Shown here: piece after piece, positions 53,701 to 61,370 of the stretch
How positions within the stretch are numbered: position 1 is the first letter of the stretch
Layout: every line of letters begins with the position of its first letter
NCBI RefSeq assembly: GCF_003265345.1
Contig: NZ_QFWW01000006.1
Span: 366,985-430,984, forward strand
Reading direction: 5' to 3'
Source of the DNA: Lentzea terrae
Lineage (GTDB): Bacteria; Actinomycetota; Actinomycetes; Mycobacteriales; Pseudonocardiaceae
Length of the DNA stretch: 64,000 nucleotides
The notes under the pieces: model-generated
Databases searched by the model: none
What the model saw: the letters and a program-made list of their open reading frames with translations, nothing else
Told to the model about the DNA's origin: nothing
Program-made: the position numbers and the translations under genes

Positions 53701-54409
53701 CGAACGCGTCGTACGGCCGGTACGGGATCTCAACCGCGCCGCGTGCCACCAGCCTGCGCCGCTGGTTCTCCAGCAACACCGCGAACGCCGCGCGGATCGC
53801 GCCCAGTGCCCGTTCGGCCCTGGACAGGTACTGCTCGTCGAACATCGTGGCCACGGGGATGAAGTCGATCTGCCGCCGCGCCCGCCGGCTCACCGCGATG
53901 CCCAGGTCGGCCGCTTTCCGGATCGCTCCCTCGCGCGGGGTGAAGCACAACGCCACGGCGTCGCACAGCTCCGCCACCACTTCGGGCACCACCGCACGGC
54001 GCACGGCGGTGGAGGCGTCCACAAAGATCTCGTCGTAGTCGGTGCCCAGCAACAGGTCCCGCAGCTCAGCCGGTGAGCTGCCGTCCGGCGGAGACGTCGT
54101 CGTGCCGACCGTCAGCACGTCGATGACACCGGTGGAGTCGGGCAGTGCGAACCGTGCGACGTCCGGATCCGGTACCTGGCCGAGGTTCGCCGCCACCGCG
54201 GCCGCGAGACTCGCGCCGAGCACGTCGTCCAGCGCCAGGTGGTCCACCAGGAAGGGCGCCAGGTACTCGGACGTGCGCGGAGGTTCCGTCACCCAGTCCA
54301 CGACCAGCACCCGCCTGCCAGAGCCGGCGAGCACCACGGCGAGGTTCGCCAGCGTGCTCGTCTGCCCGGCACCGGCGCCAGGAGAGAGAAAGGCGACGAC
54401 AGAGCGCAT
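50738..54409 (-). CDS. fxsT: FxsT-like NB-ARC/TPR protein of an FxSxx-COOH-type system
   Basis: This 1223-aa protein has four parts. Residues 1-280 form a MinD/ParA-like domain whose P-loop (GAGAGQTS) lacks the Lys of KGGxGKT. About 295-420 is TIR-like (LPPLVLLHDTRGRPWADWI). About 430-720 is NB-ARC with Walker A GPPGIGKS and LIVYDNADD. About 830-1200 is TPR (NHPQTLITARGLAADLRGLG, DDHPHTRIAANNLALSHYL). This is the known layout of FxSxx-system TPR proteins. A 55-aa precursor gene lies just upstream and the rSAM maturase diverges. The role is probably sensing or regulation. The start chosen is the ATG at 54409 with GGGGGAG. Confidence 0.8.
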   Translation of the reverse strand: MRSVVAFLSPGAGAGQTSTLANLAVVLAGSGRRVLVVDWVTEPPRTSEYLAPFLVDHLALDDVLGASLAAAVAANLGQVPDPDVARFALPDSTGVIDVLTVGTTTSPPDGSSPAELRDLLLGTDYDEIFVDASTAVRRAVVPEVVAELCDAVALCFTPREGAIRKAADLGIAVSRRARRQIDFIPVATMFDEQYLSRAERALGAIRAAFAVLLENQRRRLVARGAVEIPYRPYDAFDPLLAVLVEQPGPGSRLLTAYGELAAAVTDGAVEVTPAVSQLITSRYRRLYGLEAGIDLPPLVLLHDTRGRPWADWIRDQVTAAGMPVLGEGADVGSGAGTVQIAFVETEDGLGQDLRSALDRLVGQVTARGAEVEVIRLLVASAQDDPELSATTVSLADTTEERARQRLFAHFGLVESIDPTASQGSRFPGSSPRVRVLPPRNQDFVGRERELEHLRDRLAPGRSAQVQVTGPPGIGKSEFAREYAHRFAHDYDLVHWVAAHDRQALSDAMGELSARVREVVGMRGGDVLSALAADPANRWLIVYDNADDPEIVDDLAPAIGVGHVLVTTTRPHPLTGEELPLTELSAAESTLLLARHAPGLSGVDAAAVADAVRHQPLAVELVAAWLSQMTQVAGTSAELSMVVAELLGRLTGQDDDAVDAQVVDLLTETARTTPLGRVTVLLAEMCAFLSPEGADIRMLRASAVWHALVAAAGEDAALLQGGADELDLVLWAGARSGLLEVDWGRRPLVRMHRVVQSVLRELMPPDVRAVRREQLLAALAAYAPSDVDNDYTSGVRRYAELQKHVSFSGALESSAEPVRRWLVSQVRHAYHDGGSGGRWRVALALAERLIERWSAEFGDDDGLLLRLRGQAANLCRVLGDNHSAKELDNAVLGHQRRLLPRNHPQTLITARGLAADLRGLGNFADALIEDQVTWEGFRQSLGDDHPHTRIAANNLALSHYLSGDARAALDMERDNYRRRARLFGQNDMQTWWSMCSIGTYQRELGRITESVESLRTAREHVQALRPETNPLGLRIRWNQAITERHSDRVPAAADRNRRTLRDYVDQFGEKHPWTLGCRLSLAHDLRRLGDLEAAAEHTTACLTGFTQDVGLDEHHPFVAVCRMALARIRLDMGELDAAGELIQLARNEFTAHLTETHPWTQVAKYHHAAILHARGEPDHARTLVAEVHEACDDYLGRDHPYTLVTGANLRNGDWAPIDVDVPQT

Positions 54410-54506
54410 CACGTCTCCCCCGCGAGTGCCTGTGGTGGCAGGAAGGGGTGCTCACGCTACTTGGTGATCCAGCGGGGTGGATCTGCTGAACAGGTGAAAG
54501 CAACGG

Positions 54507-54674
54507 CTACAAACGGTTCTGGAACGACGCGTACTGCCCCGGCGTCGACGGGTCCTCGGCGAGCGCGCGCCGCAGCGAGTTCCTGAGCACCGACTCCGGC
54601 AGCGCGTCGACCTGCTCCGGGGTGAGCCCCGAGACGTCGATGAGCTCGGACGTGAGTTCAGGATCATCAGCCAC
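54507..54674 (-). CDS. fxsA: FxsA-like cyclophane RiPP precursor peptide ending in FQNRL
   Basis: This 55-aa peptide has a helical leader (LIDVSGLTPEQVDALPESVL) and a C-terminal core GQYASFQNRL. The fxs family is named for a terminal FxSxx; this one has FxNxx. The tail contains two adjacent aromatic-x-polar triads, YAS and FQN, each fitting the Omega1-X2-X3 rule for rSAM cyclophane formation. AGGAG lies about seven bases before the GTG at 54674. Its neighbours are the FxsT-like protein downstream and the FxsB-like maturase divergent, 152 bases away. The precursor role is inferred from leader, tail and context. Confidence 0.75.
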   Translation of the reverse strand: MADDPELTSELIDVSGLTPEQVDALPESVLRNSLRRALAEDPSTPGQYASFQNRL

Positions 54675-54826
54675 GTCGTGCTCCTCGCCCGGCCGGTCGG
54701 TTCAGCGGTGCCGCGCAATCATAGTCAGGGCATGCAGGTGGATGACTCGGAATCCCTCTACCGGTGGACATACCGGTGCGCGGCGAACGTGTCACCATCC
54801 CCGGAGCCGACCGGACTGGAGCACTG
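54675..54826. promoter_or_regulatory. Divergent promoter region between precursor and maturase genes
   Basis: There are 152 bases between the fxsA-like and fxsB-like starts. It carries two direct copies of TACCGGTG (54759-54766 and 54771-54778), 12 bp apart; each includes the palindrome ACCGGT. They may bind a regulator controlling both directions. Confidence 0.4.
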
Positions 54827-55927
54827 ATGGAACACCCGCTGCGCCAGTTCGTGGTGAAGATCCACAGCAGGTGCAACCTCGCCTGCGACTACTGCTACGT
54901 CTACGAGATGGCCGACCAGCGGTGGCGCTCCAGGCCGGTCCGGATGTCCGCGGAGGTGTTCGAGCAGACCGCGTTCCGCATCGGAGAACACGTTCGCACA
55001 CACGCATTGCCGAGCGTGGACGTCGTGCTGCACGGCGGCGAACCACTCCTCGCCGGCATCTCGGCGGTCCGCGACTTCGTGACGTCCGTACGCGTCGCGA
55101 CGGGCGATGTCGCCCAGTTCTCCCTGCAGACCAACGGCCTGCTGTTGTCGACAGAGGTGCTGGAGGTGCTGGCGGAGCTGGGAGTGCGGGTGGGAGTCAG
55201 CATCGACGGCACGGAGGCTGATCACGACCGGCACCGCGTGCACCGGTCCGGCGCCGGCAGTCACGCGGCGGTGGCTCGCGCACTGGAAACCTTGGCGCAG
55301 AGCCGGTTCCGGTCGATCTACGGCGGGCTGCTGTGCACGATCGACCTCGCCAGCGACCCGGTCGCGACCTACGAGGCGTTGATCGCCTTCACCCCGCCGG
55401 TCGTCGACTTCTTGCTGCCGCACGGGAACTGGACCTCACCGCCACCGGGTGTCGGTGCCTATGCCGACTGGTTGATCGCGGTGTTCGACCGCTGGTACCG
55501 CGCGCCCGTGCCGGAGACGTCGGTGCGGATGTTCAGCGAGATCGTGAACGTGCTGCTGGGCGGCAGGTCCGCAGTGGAGGGCATCGGTTCGAGCCCGACG
55601 TTGATGGTGGTCGTGGAGACGGACGGCGCCATCGAGGGCCCTGACCAGCTCGCGTCCACGTTCCACGGCGCGGCGGTGACGGGTCTGCACGTGTCGGACG
55701 CGTCGTTCGACGACGCGGCAAAGCTGCTCGTGCCGGACGTGCTCCCGTTGCCCTGCCACGACTGCGAAGTACGCGCCGTGTGCGGCGGCGGGCTGCCGGC
55801 GCACCGCTACCGCGCCGACGCCGGGTTCGGGCACCGCACCGTCTACTGCGCCGACATGTTCCGGCTGATCCAGCACGTCCGGCAGCGGCTGCACACCGAC
55901 ATCGCCGCCCTCACCAGGAAGCCCTGA
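54827..55927 (+). CDS. fxsB: FxsB-like radical SAM/SPASM cyclophane-forming peptide maturase
   Basis: This 366-aa radical SAM enzyme has KIHSRCNLACDYCYVYE, giving cluster ligands Cys16, Cys20 and Cys23, then VVLHGGEPLL and TNGLLLS in the SAM barrel. The C-terminus has a SPASM-like set, Cys310, Cys313, Cys319 and Cys341. This matches the FxsB branch, which joins an aromatic ring to a beta-carbon two residues on. Its probable substrate is the divergent FQNRL precursor. The ATG at 54827 follows GGAG; the GTG at 54764 is in frame but lacks a ribosome-binding site. It overlaps the hydroxylase gene (TGATG). Confidence 0.85.
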   Translation: MEHPLRQFVVKIHSRCNLACDYCYVYEMADQRWRSRPVRMSAEVFEQTAFRIGEHVRTHALPSVDVVLHGGEPLLAGISAVRDFVTSVRVATGDVAQFSLQTNGLLLSTEVLEVLAELGVRVGVSIDGTEADHDRHRVHRSGAGSHAAVARALETLAQSRFRSIYGGLLCTIDLASDPVATYEALIAFTPPVVDFLLPHGNWTSPPPGVGAYADWLIAVFDRWYRAPVPETSVRMFSEIVNVLLGGRSAVEGIGSSPTLMVVVETDGAIEGPDQLASTFHGAAVTGLHVSDASFDDAAKLLVPDVLPLPCHDCEVRAVCGGGLPAHRYRADAGFGHRTVYCADMFRLIQHVRQRLHTDIAALTRKP

Positions 55928-57036
55928 TGACACATCGCATCTCCAGGTCGCTCTTCCTCGAACTGGCGAGGGGAGGCGGTGGCCCCGAGGCGATCAGGCT
56001 GCTGAGGTCGGCCCGCCGCAGCCGAACCCTGATGATGATCTCGCTGATCGCCCGGCACGCGGCGCCGGACGTCCGCGCGGCCTACGAAGCCTGGAAAGCA
56101 GTGTCCGCGACCGACGCGGCGGACCTCGTCCTGGCACACCCGCTGACGGGGGCCGCCGTCAGCAGAGCGAGCCGAGCACCGGAGACCGCGCCACCTTCGC
56201 TCTTCGCCGGAATGGCGGTGGCGACCGCCATCCGTGCAGGTGCCGACGTGCGGGTCGATGCGCCGTGCGCCGAACTGTTCCTGCCCACCGTGGGCCGGGC
56301 GCGCGGCGGCACGACCTATTCCGTCTCAGGAGGACTGTTGCAGGTGGACGGTCTTCCGCACCTCCCGTTCCCGCCGGTCCGGTTGACCATGGGAAACCTG
56401 GAGGTCGAGCTGGACTCCGACGTGGACGTGCCGCGCTGGCAGGAGGTGCTGGCCGCGGGCTGGGACGAGCTGAGCCGCCACCACCTCGAGGTCGCACAGG
56501 AGTGCGCGGCCGCCATCACCACGCTGTCGGTCATTCCCTCGCCCGTCCACGACATGGCCAGCGCGACCGCCGCAGACGCCTTCGGCTGCGTCTACCTCTC
56601 GTTGCCACCAGATCCGCGAACGGCGGCATTGGCGCTGACCCACGAACTGCAGCACGGCAAACTCTCGGTGCTGATGGACCTGTTCCCGCTCACTTCCGCG
56701 GACTCGGGCGAGCTGTACTACGCCCCCTGGCGGCCAGACCCCCGCCCGCTGGCCGGCCTGCTCCACGGCATCTACGCCCACCTGGGCGTGGCCGCCTTCT
56801 GGCGCCGGTACCACGACCACCAGGCCGAGCAGGAACACGCCCGCTGGCGCACCGCCACCCGGCAGGCCGCGGCCACCGCGCTGAGCTGCGGCAAGCTCAC
56901 CGAACTCGGCACGGTCCTCGTCACCGAGATCGCCGAGGTCCTGGACGGCTGGACCGACACCGTGTCTCCCACCGCCCAGGCGGCTGCCGAGGCCGCGCTG
57001 ATCCACCACCGCACTCGATGGGAGACCATCAACTAG
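55927..57036 (+). CDS. HExxH-type peptide hydroxylase (aKG-HExxH family)
   Basis: This 369-aa protein has HELQH at 239-243 in ALTHELQHGKLSVLMDLF, with upstream LPHLPFPPVRLTMG and downstream ELYYAPWRPDPRPLAGLLHG, as in the HExxH proteins that accompany FxsB. These were first annotated as peptidases; family members are reported to be alpha-ketoglutarate/iron peptide beta-hydroxylases. It probably modifies the cyclophane precursor. It is coupled to fxsB (TGATG) and overlaps the convergent NIS gene by four bases. In some genomes this domain is fused to FxsB; here it is a separate gene. Confidence 0.8.
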   Translation: MTHRISRSLFLELARGGGGPEAIRLLRSARRSRTLMMISLIARHAAPDVRAAYEAWKAVSATDAADLVLAHPLTGAAVSRASRAPETAPPSLFAGMAVATAIRAGADVRVDAPCAELFLPTVGRARGGTTYSVSGGLLQVDGLPHLPFPPVRLTMGNLEVELDSDVDVPRWQEVLAAGWDELSRHHLEVAQECAAAITTLSVIPSPVHDMASATAADAFGCVYLSLPPDPRTAALALTHELQHGKLSVLMDLFPLTSADSGELYYAPWRPDPRPLAGLLHGIYAHLGVAAFWRRYHDHQAEQEHARWRTATRQAAATALSCGKLTELGTVLVTEIAEVLDGWTDTVSPTAQAAAEAALIHHRTRWETIN

Positions 57037-58460
57037 TTGCAGTACAACGGGTTCGGACAGTCAACGTACCGGTTCGCGGCACCCTCCGCGCGGGTCCAGC
57101 GCAGCAGCAGGTTCGCCTTCGCGGGCACGCACGGGCTCTCCAGCAACGACTTCAGCAGTGGGAACGACCCGTACGAGCGGAACACGTCCCGGGCTTCCGG
57201 CCACAGGTCCAGCCCGGGGTGCCGGTCCAGCACCGCGCCCGCGATCTCCATCAGGTGGTTCACGACGAGGCAGTACTGGAGCCGCTCCCAGCCCTTCGCC
57301 TCCGAGACACCGCGTGACCCACCTGAGCCGTCCACTTCGGACAGCAGCGCCGCATGCCGTGGCAGCAACCGCATCCCCTCGTGGTCGCGGTAGAACGCCT
57401 GCACCGGCATGCCCTCGGAGTCCACGCCCACCAGGACGTTCTGCAGGTGGCACTCCATGACCACGCCGTGCGCGAAGAACGCGTGCAGCACCGGAGGAAC
57501 GACAACGGAGACGTACTGCCGGAACCACCGCAGCGCGCGGTCCCGGTCCAGGCCGTCCAGCGGGTTGCCCGCGAAGCCCTCGCTGATCCCGGCCGCCAGC
57601 AACGGGGTGACGCCGGGCAACGTGTGCCGCCGCACGCCGTCGCGCACCACGACCGCAAGGCCCTCAACGGATTCCGGCGACGTCCGGTAGCCGCGGTCGA
57701 TCAGGAACGCCGTGCCGGGATAGGTCGAGGCGATGTCCTCGAACACCGGTCTCAGCACGCGGGCCAGCGGCGGGACCCAGCGCAGGTCGTGCGCCCACAG
57801 CCGGCGCACGTCGTTGGTGATCTGCACGTCGAGGCTGAACTTGTAGAACAGGTCGGCGGCCGGGTCGTAGACCGTGCGCACCGACGACGTCGGCCAAACG
57901 AGGTGATCAGCCAGAGTTCCCGTGCGCCCCAGCAACGAGAGTTGCCACGGATGGGCCGGCAGGACGCCGGTGGGCAGCGGGACCTCACCGTCGTCGACGA
58001 ACGAACCTTCCAGGTGCACCAACGAAAAGCTCGCGTGCACCTCGGGCGCGTAGGGCAGCCAGGCCGCCGCGGGCAGGCCGCCACGACCCTTGGGCGCGGG
58101 GTGGTAGCGGTGGCCGGCGATCAGCGCCTGCTCGGACCGCTGGTAGAGGTCGGCGGGCGGGTCGGGGCGGGCAGCCAGCACCGCCGCGATGGCCGACCGC
58201 GAACCCGCGATCTCGTCGAGGAAACCGATCGGCGGATCGCCGAGCTCCTTCGTGATGAGCACGGCGAGTTCGTGCCACGAAAGGGGGTGCCACGAACCGG
58301 TGAAAACCTCGGGGTCGGACAACCAACGTCCCTGGCGTGCGCGCAGCAGAACGTCGGTGCGCGGCAGGCGAATCGTGCCGTCCGGGCCCAGCCGGCCGAC
58401 CTCGCGCCGCAGGCAGTTGAGCAGGGCGGTCGACGTGATGCCGTCAGCGGTCGCTTCCAC
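57033..58460 (-). CDS. IucA/IucC-type (NIS) siderophore synthetase, short form
   Basis: This 475-aa NRPS-independent siderophore synthetase has GHRYHPAPKGRGG (the G-H-x3-P-x-K ATP/substrate region), AHPWQ, SLDVQITNDVRRL and MECHLQNVLVG of the family, with the FhuF-like C-terminal cysteine region (CPNPLYC). It is about 100 residues shorter than most NIS synthetases. Its GTG at 58460 is head to head with a second NIS gene, with only 22 bases between starts. It would join a carboxylate to an amine or alcohol using ATP. Confidence 0.85.
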   Translation of the reverse strand: MEATADGITSTALLNCLRREVGRLGPDGTIRLPRTDVLLRARQGRWLSDPEVFTGSWHPLSWHELAVLITKELGDPPIGFLDEIAGSRSAIAAVLAARPDPPADLYQRSEQALIAGHRYHPAPKGRGGLPAAAWLPYAPEVHASFSLVHLEGSFVDDGEVPLPTGVLPAHPWQLSLLGRTGTLADHLVWPTSSVRTVYDPAADLFYKFSLDVQITNDVRRLWAHDLRWVPPLARVLRPVFEDIASTYPGTAFLIDRGYRTSPESVEGLAVVVRDGVRRHTLPGVTPLLAAGISEGFAGNPLDGLDRDRALRWFRQYVSVVVPPVLHAFFAHGVVMECHLQNVLVGVDSEGMPVQAFYRDHEGMRLLPRHAALLSEVDGSGGSRGVSEAKGWERLQYCLVVNHLMEIAGAVLDRHPGLDLWPEARDVFRSYGSFPLLKSLLESPCVPAKANLLLRWTRAEGAANRYVDCPNPLYCN

Positions 58461-58482
58461 CGGTGCCCGCTTCCCTCTGGCG

Positions 58483-59856
58483 ATGTGTCAAGATCTGATC
58501 ATTCTGACGCAGACGCCGGTCGAGGCCGAATTCGCCGCAGCACTGGACGGTGAACGGGCCGAGCGGTTCCTCGCGGCCTTGCCCGCAGCCCGCGCGGCCG
58601 TTCTCGCACGTCTGCACCGCGCCCTCGCCATCGAACCGTTGCCGCAGGTCAGCGTCGACCAGGCCGAGTACCTCCACCCCGTCGCCCTCCTCACCGCACT
58701 GCGCTGGCCGGGCTCCGCGAACCTGGCCGCCGAGGTCGCCCACAGCGTGGCCGGACTCGCGCTCTCCCGCACGACGAGCCCGCTGACCACCCCGTTCCTC
58801 GACCGGTCGCTGGAGGAGCACGAGCAGAGCGTGGTCGACGGCCATCCGCTGCACCCGTGCTGCCGCAACCGCACCGGTTTCACCGCTCTCGACCACCTCG
58901 CGTACGGCCCCGAACACCGGCCGGTGGTCGCGCTGCGCCTGCACCCCGCCGCGGACCACGTGGTGTTCGGCGACTGGCCGGACGAGCTGCGCGACGGCCG
59001 TCACGTGATCCTCCCGGTGCACCCGTGGCAGGCCGACCGCCTGAACGTCTCCAGCGTCGGCACCCTGGACGCCGAACCGCTGATGGCCCTGCGCACCCTC
59101 TCGACCGGCGACTGGCACGTCAAAACCACGCTGAGCGCCCAGATCACGTCAGCCGTGCGGGACATCTCCGGCAACTCGATCACGACGGCCACCGCGGTGT
59201 CCGACTTCCTCAGCGGTGTGGTCGAAGGCATCGAGCTGCAGCACAACAGGGCCTCCGCCGCGATGCGCACGAACGGCGAACCGAACCGCGCGCTGGGCGT
59301 GATCCTGCGCGACAAACCAATGCCACGCGACGGCGAAACCCTTCTGCCGCTGGCCGCCCTGACCGCGCGCCCCGTCGACGGCGGGCCACCCCCGATCCGC
59401 GCGCTCGGCGACCCGGTCGAGTGGCTCGCGGAGTTCGCCGAGTTGGCCGTGCCACCGCTGATGACGCTGCTCGCCCGCGGCGTGGCGTTGGAGGCGCACG
59501 AACAGAACCTGCTGGTGGGCCTGGTGAACGGACGGCCGCGCCGGTTGCTCTACCGCGACCTGGCGGACATCCGCGTCAGCCCGCGCCCCGACCTGCCGGA
59601 CCGCCTGCACGCGGACGCGGAGGGCTTGCGCACCAAGACGTTCGCGACGTTCTTCGCAACGGCGATGACCGGGCTCGTAGCCGCACTCGATGCGCCTGCG
59701 GACGAACTCTGGCAAACGGTGGCGAAGTCGGTACCGGACACGCCCGACCGCCACGCGCTGCTGCACGACCCGTTGCCGGCCAAACCGCTGACGCTGATGC
59801 GGCTCGTTCCGCAGACCACGCAGTGGGCGCACCTGCCCAACCCGTTCAGCGGGTGA
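58483..59856 (+). CDS. IucA/IucC-type (NIS) siderophore synthetase, second gene, short form
   Basis: This 457-aa NIS synthetase has GHPLHPCCRNRTGF, VHPWQ, KTTLSAQITSAVRD and EAHEQNLLVGLVNG. Like its partner it is short and lacks an obvious N-terminal extension; it has no FhuF-like cysteine pair at the end. The ATG at 58483 has no clear ribosome-binding site; an in-frame ATG at 58438 would overlap the divergent start. Two NIS genes suggest two condensation steps to one metallophore. Precursor, export and uptake genes are not seen here. Confidence 0.85.
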   Translation: MCQDLIILTQTPVEAEFAAALDGERAERFLAALPAARAAVLARLHRALAIEPLPQVSVDQAEYLHPVALLTALRWPGSANLAAEVAHSVAGLALSRTTSPLTTPFLDRSLEEHEQSVVDGHPLHPCCRNRTGFTALDHLAYGPEHRPVVALRLHPAADHVVFGDWPDELRDGRHVILPVHPWQADRLNVSSVGTLDAEPLMALRTLSTGDWHVKTTLSAQITSAVRDISGNSITTATAVSDFLSGVVEGIELQHNRASAAMRTNGEPNRALGVILRDKPMPRDGETLLPLAALTARPVDGGPPPIRALGDPVEWLAEFAELAVPPLMTLLARGVALEAHEQNLLVGLVNGRPRRLLYRDLADIRVSPRPDLPDRLHADAEGLRTKTFATFFATAMTGLVAALDAPADELWQTVAKSVPDTPDRHALLHDPLPAKPLTLMRLVPQTTQWAHLPNPFSG

Positions 59857-59975
59857 GCTCGGCGACGACCTCGTCCGGTCCGGGCATCGCCGCGATGTCT
59901 TCGGCCATCCGCCGTGCGGCATCGCGAATCGCCTCGTCGGACAGCAACGCACGAGCGTGCTCTGCCGGCCCGGTA
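59846..59975 (-). pseudogene. C-terminal remnant of a glycosyltransferase
   Basis: Minus-strand codons up to the TGA at 59846-59848 read ARALLSDEAIRDAARRMAED, then IAAMPGPDEVVAELTR, a typical end of UGT/macrolide-type glycosyltransferases. The family match stops near 59970; the rest of the gene is missing, and the plus-strand gene begins at the same point. I infer a deletion junction. Confidence 0.6.
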
Positions 59976-60786
59976 CGCGATCTACGGCCTCAACCTGGTC
60001 CTGCTGCACGTCGTGCTCGCGAGGGTCTGCGGATCTCGGGACATCGGCGTGGAGGACTGGCCGAAACTGACCACCTTCTGGAAGTCGCAGCTGTCGGGCG
60101 CGGAGTGGAACACCCTCATCGAGTCGCTCTACGTACGACGGGACGACCCGCCGTACGTGACCCTCGCGATCGGCATCCCGCTACCGTCCACTGTGGAGCT
60201 GGACGGGGTGGCCGAACGCATCTCGTTGACTCAGGCGGCATTGGACGTCCGGTTCACCGGTGATCCCGCCGGCAACCAGTTCAGGCACGCCTTCGAAGCA
60301 CTGCCGAGAGACCGCTACGACGTCGACTACGCCAGGGCCTTGATCCAGCTCAACGCGTCCCCGGTGCACCCCGACGACCGAGCACGGCACTACGTGCGCT
60401 GGGCCGACGACTACCCGGATGTGGTGCTGGACTGCCTGCGCCGTGACGTCCTCGTCAGTGCGGAGACCTTGCGACAGCTTTCCAAGACCGTGCTCGGGAC
60501 GAGCAGCGCGTTCGTCATGCAGTTGTGTGATCGAATCGGCCGCGGCGGTCCTGATGAAGAACTGCTCGGCGTGTTCAAGGACGTGCAGTTCTCCACTGCC
60601 ACCAGTGACTACGAGGTGCCGATGCTCGACGCGTTGCTGCGGCTGCACGAGGGCGGCTACCGCGACTGCGAGGTGAACCTGCGAGTCCTGTTCGCATCGG
60701 TTGACTTCGGGCGGGTCAAGGCGCACCGGCCGGACCTGGTCTACCGGGCCGGCACGGTGGCCAACGAACTGGGGCTGCTGGACTGA
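59914..60786 (+). pseudogene. N-terminally truncated unknown gene
   Basis: The open frame encodes up to 290 aa, but its first about 20 codons lie antisense to the glycosyltransferase remnant, so the natural N-terminus is probably lost. The rest is a helix-rich soluble protein (DIGVEDWPKLTTFWKSQLSG, WADDYPDVVLDCLRRDVLVS, MQLCDRIGRGG) I do not recognise. A product could be made from an internal start. A hairpin follows the stop. Confidence 0.5.
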
Positions 60787-60799
60787 GACACGGCGAAAT

Positions 60800-60826
60800 G
60801 ACCGGGCCGTCCTGCCAGGCCCGGTC
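60800..60826. terminator. Hairpin terminator
   Basis: GACCGGGCC and GGCCCGGTC form a 9-bp stem with a nine-base loop between convergent genes. Confidence 0.7.
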
Positions 60827-60843
60827 TCCGCTCTGTGAGGCTG

Positions 60844-61191
60844 TCAGGCCCGCCAGCGCCGGGACGCGTGGACCACGTCGCCGACCGCACGAGCAAGGCT
60901 TCCGTCGGCGTCCACGTGGCGCTCGTACTCGGCCGGAAGCGGCTTGGCCGCCTCGGGCGGTGCCTCGTACGGGTCGCTGTCTTCCCAACGCAGCCTGCGC
61001 GCCGTCTTCACGAACGCGACCGCCGCGGCCAGCAGCAGCATCCCGACCGCGGCCGGCCACCAGACCGATTCCGCGATCGCGATGGCGAACTGGACCTGGG
61101 CCACCACGACGAACACGACAGTGAGCCCGACCACCGACCACGGGGCCGATCTACCGTCGCGTCTGCGCTTGGCGGCACCGGTTGCCCCCAT
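60844..61191 (-). CDS. Small membrane protein, 115 aa
   Basis: This 115-aa protein has a basic N-terminus (KRRRDGR), two transmembrane helices (about 18-40 and 44-62) and a C-terminal tail rich in acidic and proline residues. GGAGG lies eight bases before the ATG at 61191, which fixes the start over longer frames. I do not recognise the family. Confidence 0.7.
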   Translation of the reverse strand: MGATGAAKRRRDGRSAPWSVVGLTVVFVVVAQVQFAIAIAESVWWPAAVGMLLLAAAVAFVKTARRLRWEDSDPYEAPPEAAKPLPAEYERHVDADGSLARAVGDVVHASRRWRA

Positions 61192-61370
61192 TGGCGTCAC
61201 CTCCACCGATGTTGCCGTGGACATCGGCGATTGATCGCACGGAGTTACAACGGTAAGCGTACTCCTGGTCGTTTGGTTGCGGTCCGTCATCTTCGGCACC
61301 TTCACCCACCAGGTACGAACGGTCGTACACCCCCCGTGCGGGATTCACCCCGTGGTGTGATCATCAACTT

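Noticed and set aside
54759-54778. TACCGGTG direct repeats as an attachment site
   Set aside because: No integrase or tRNA is near, and eight-base repeats are too short; left as a possible operator only.
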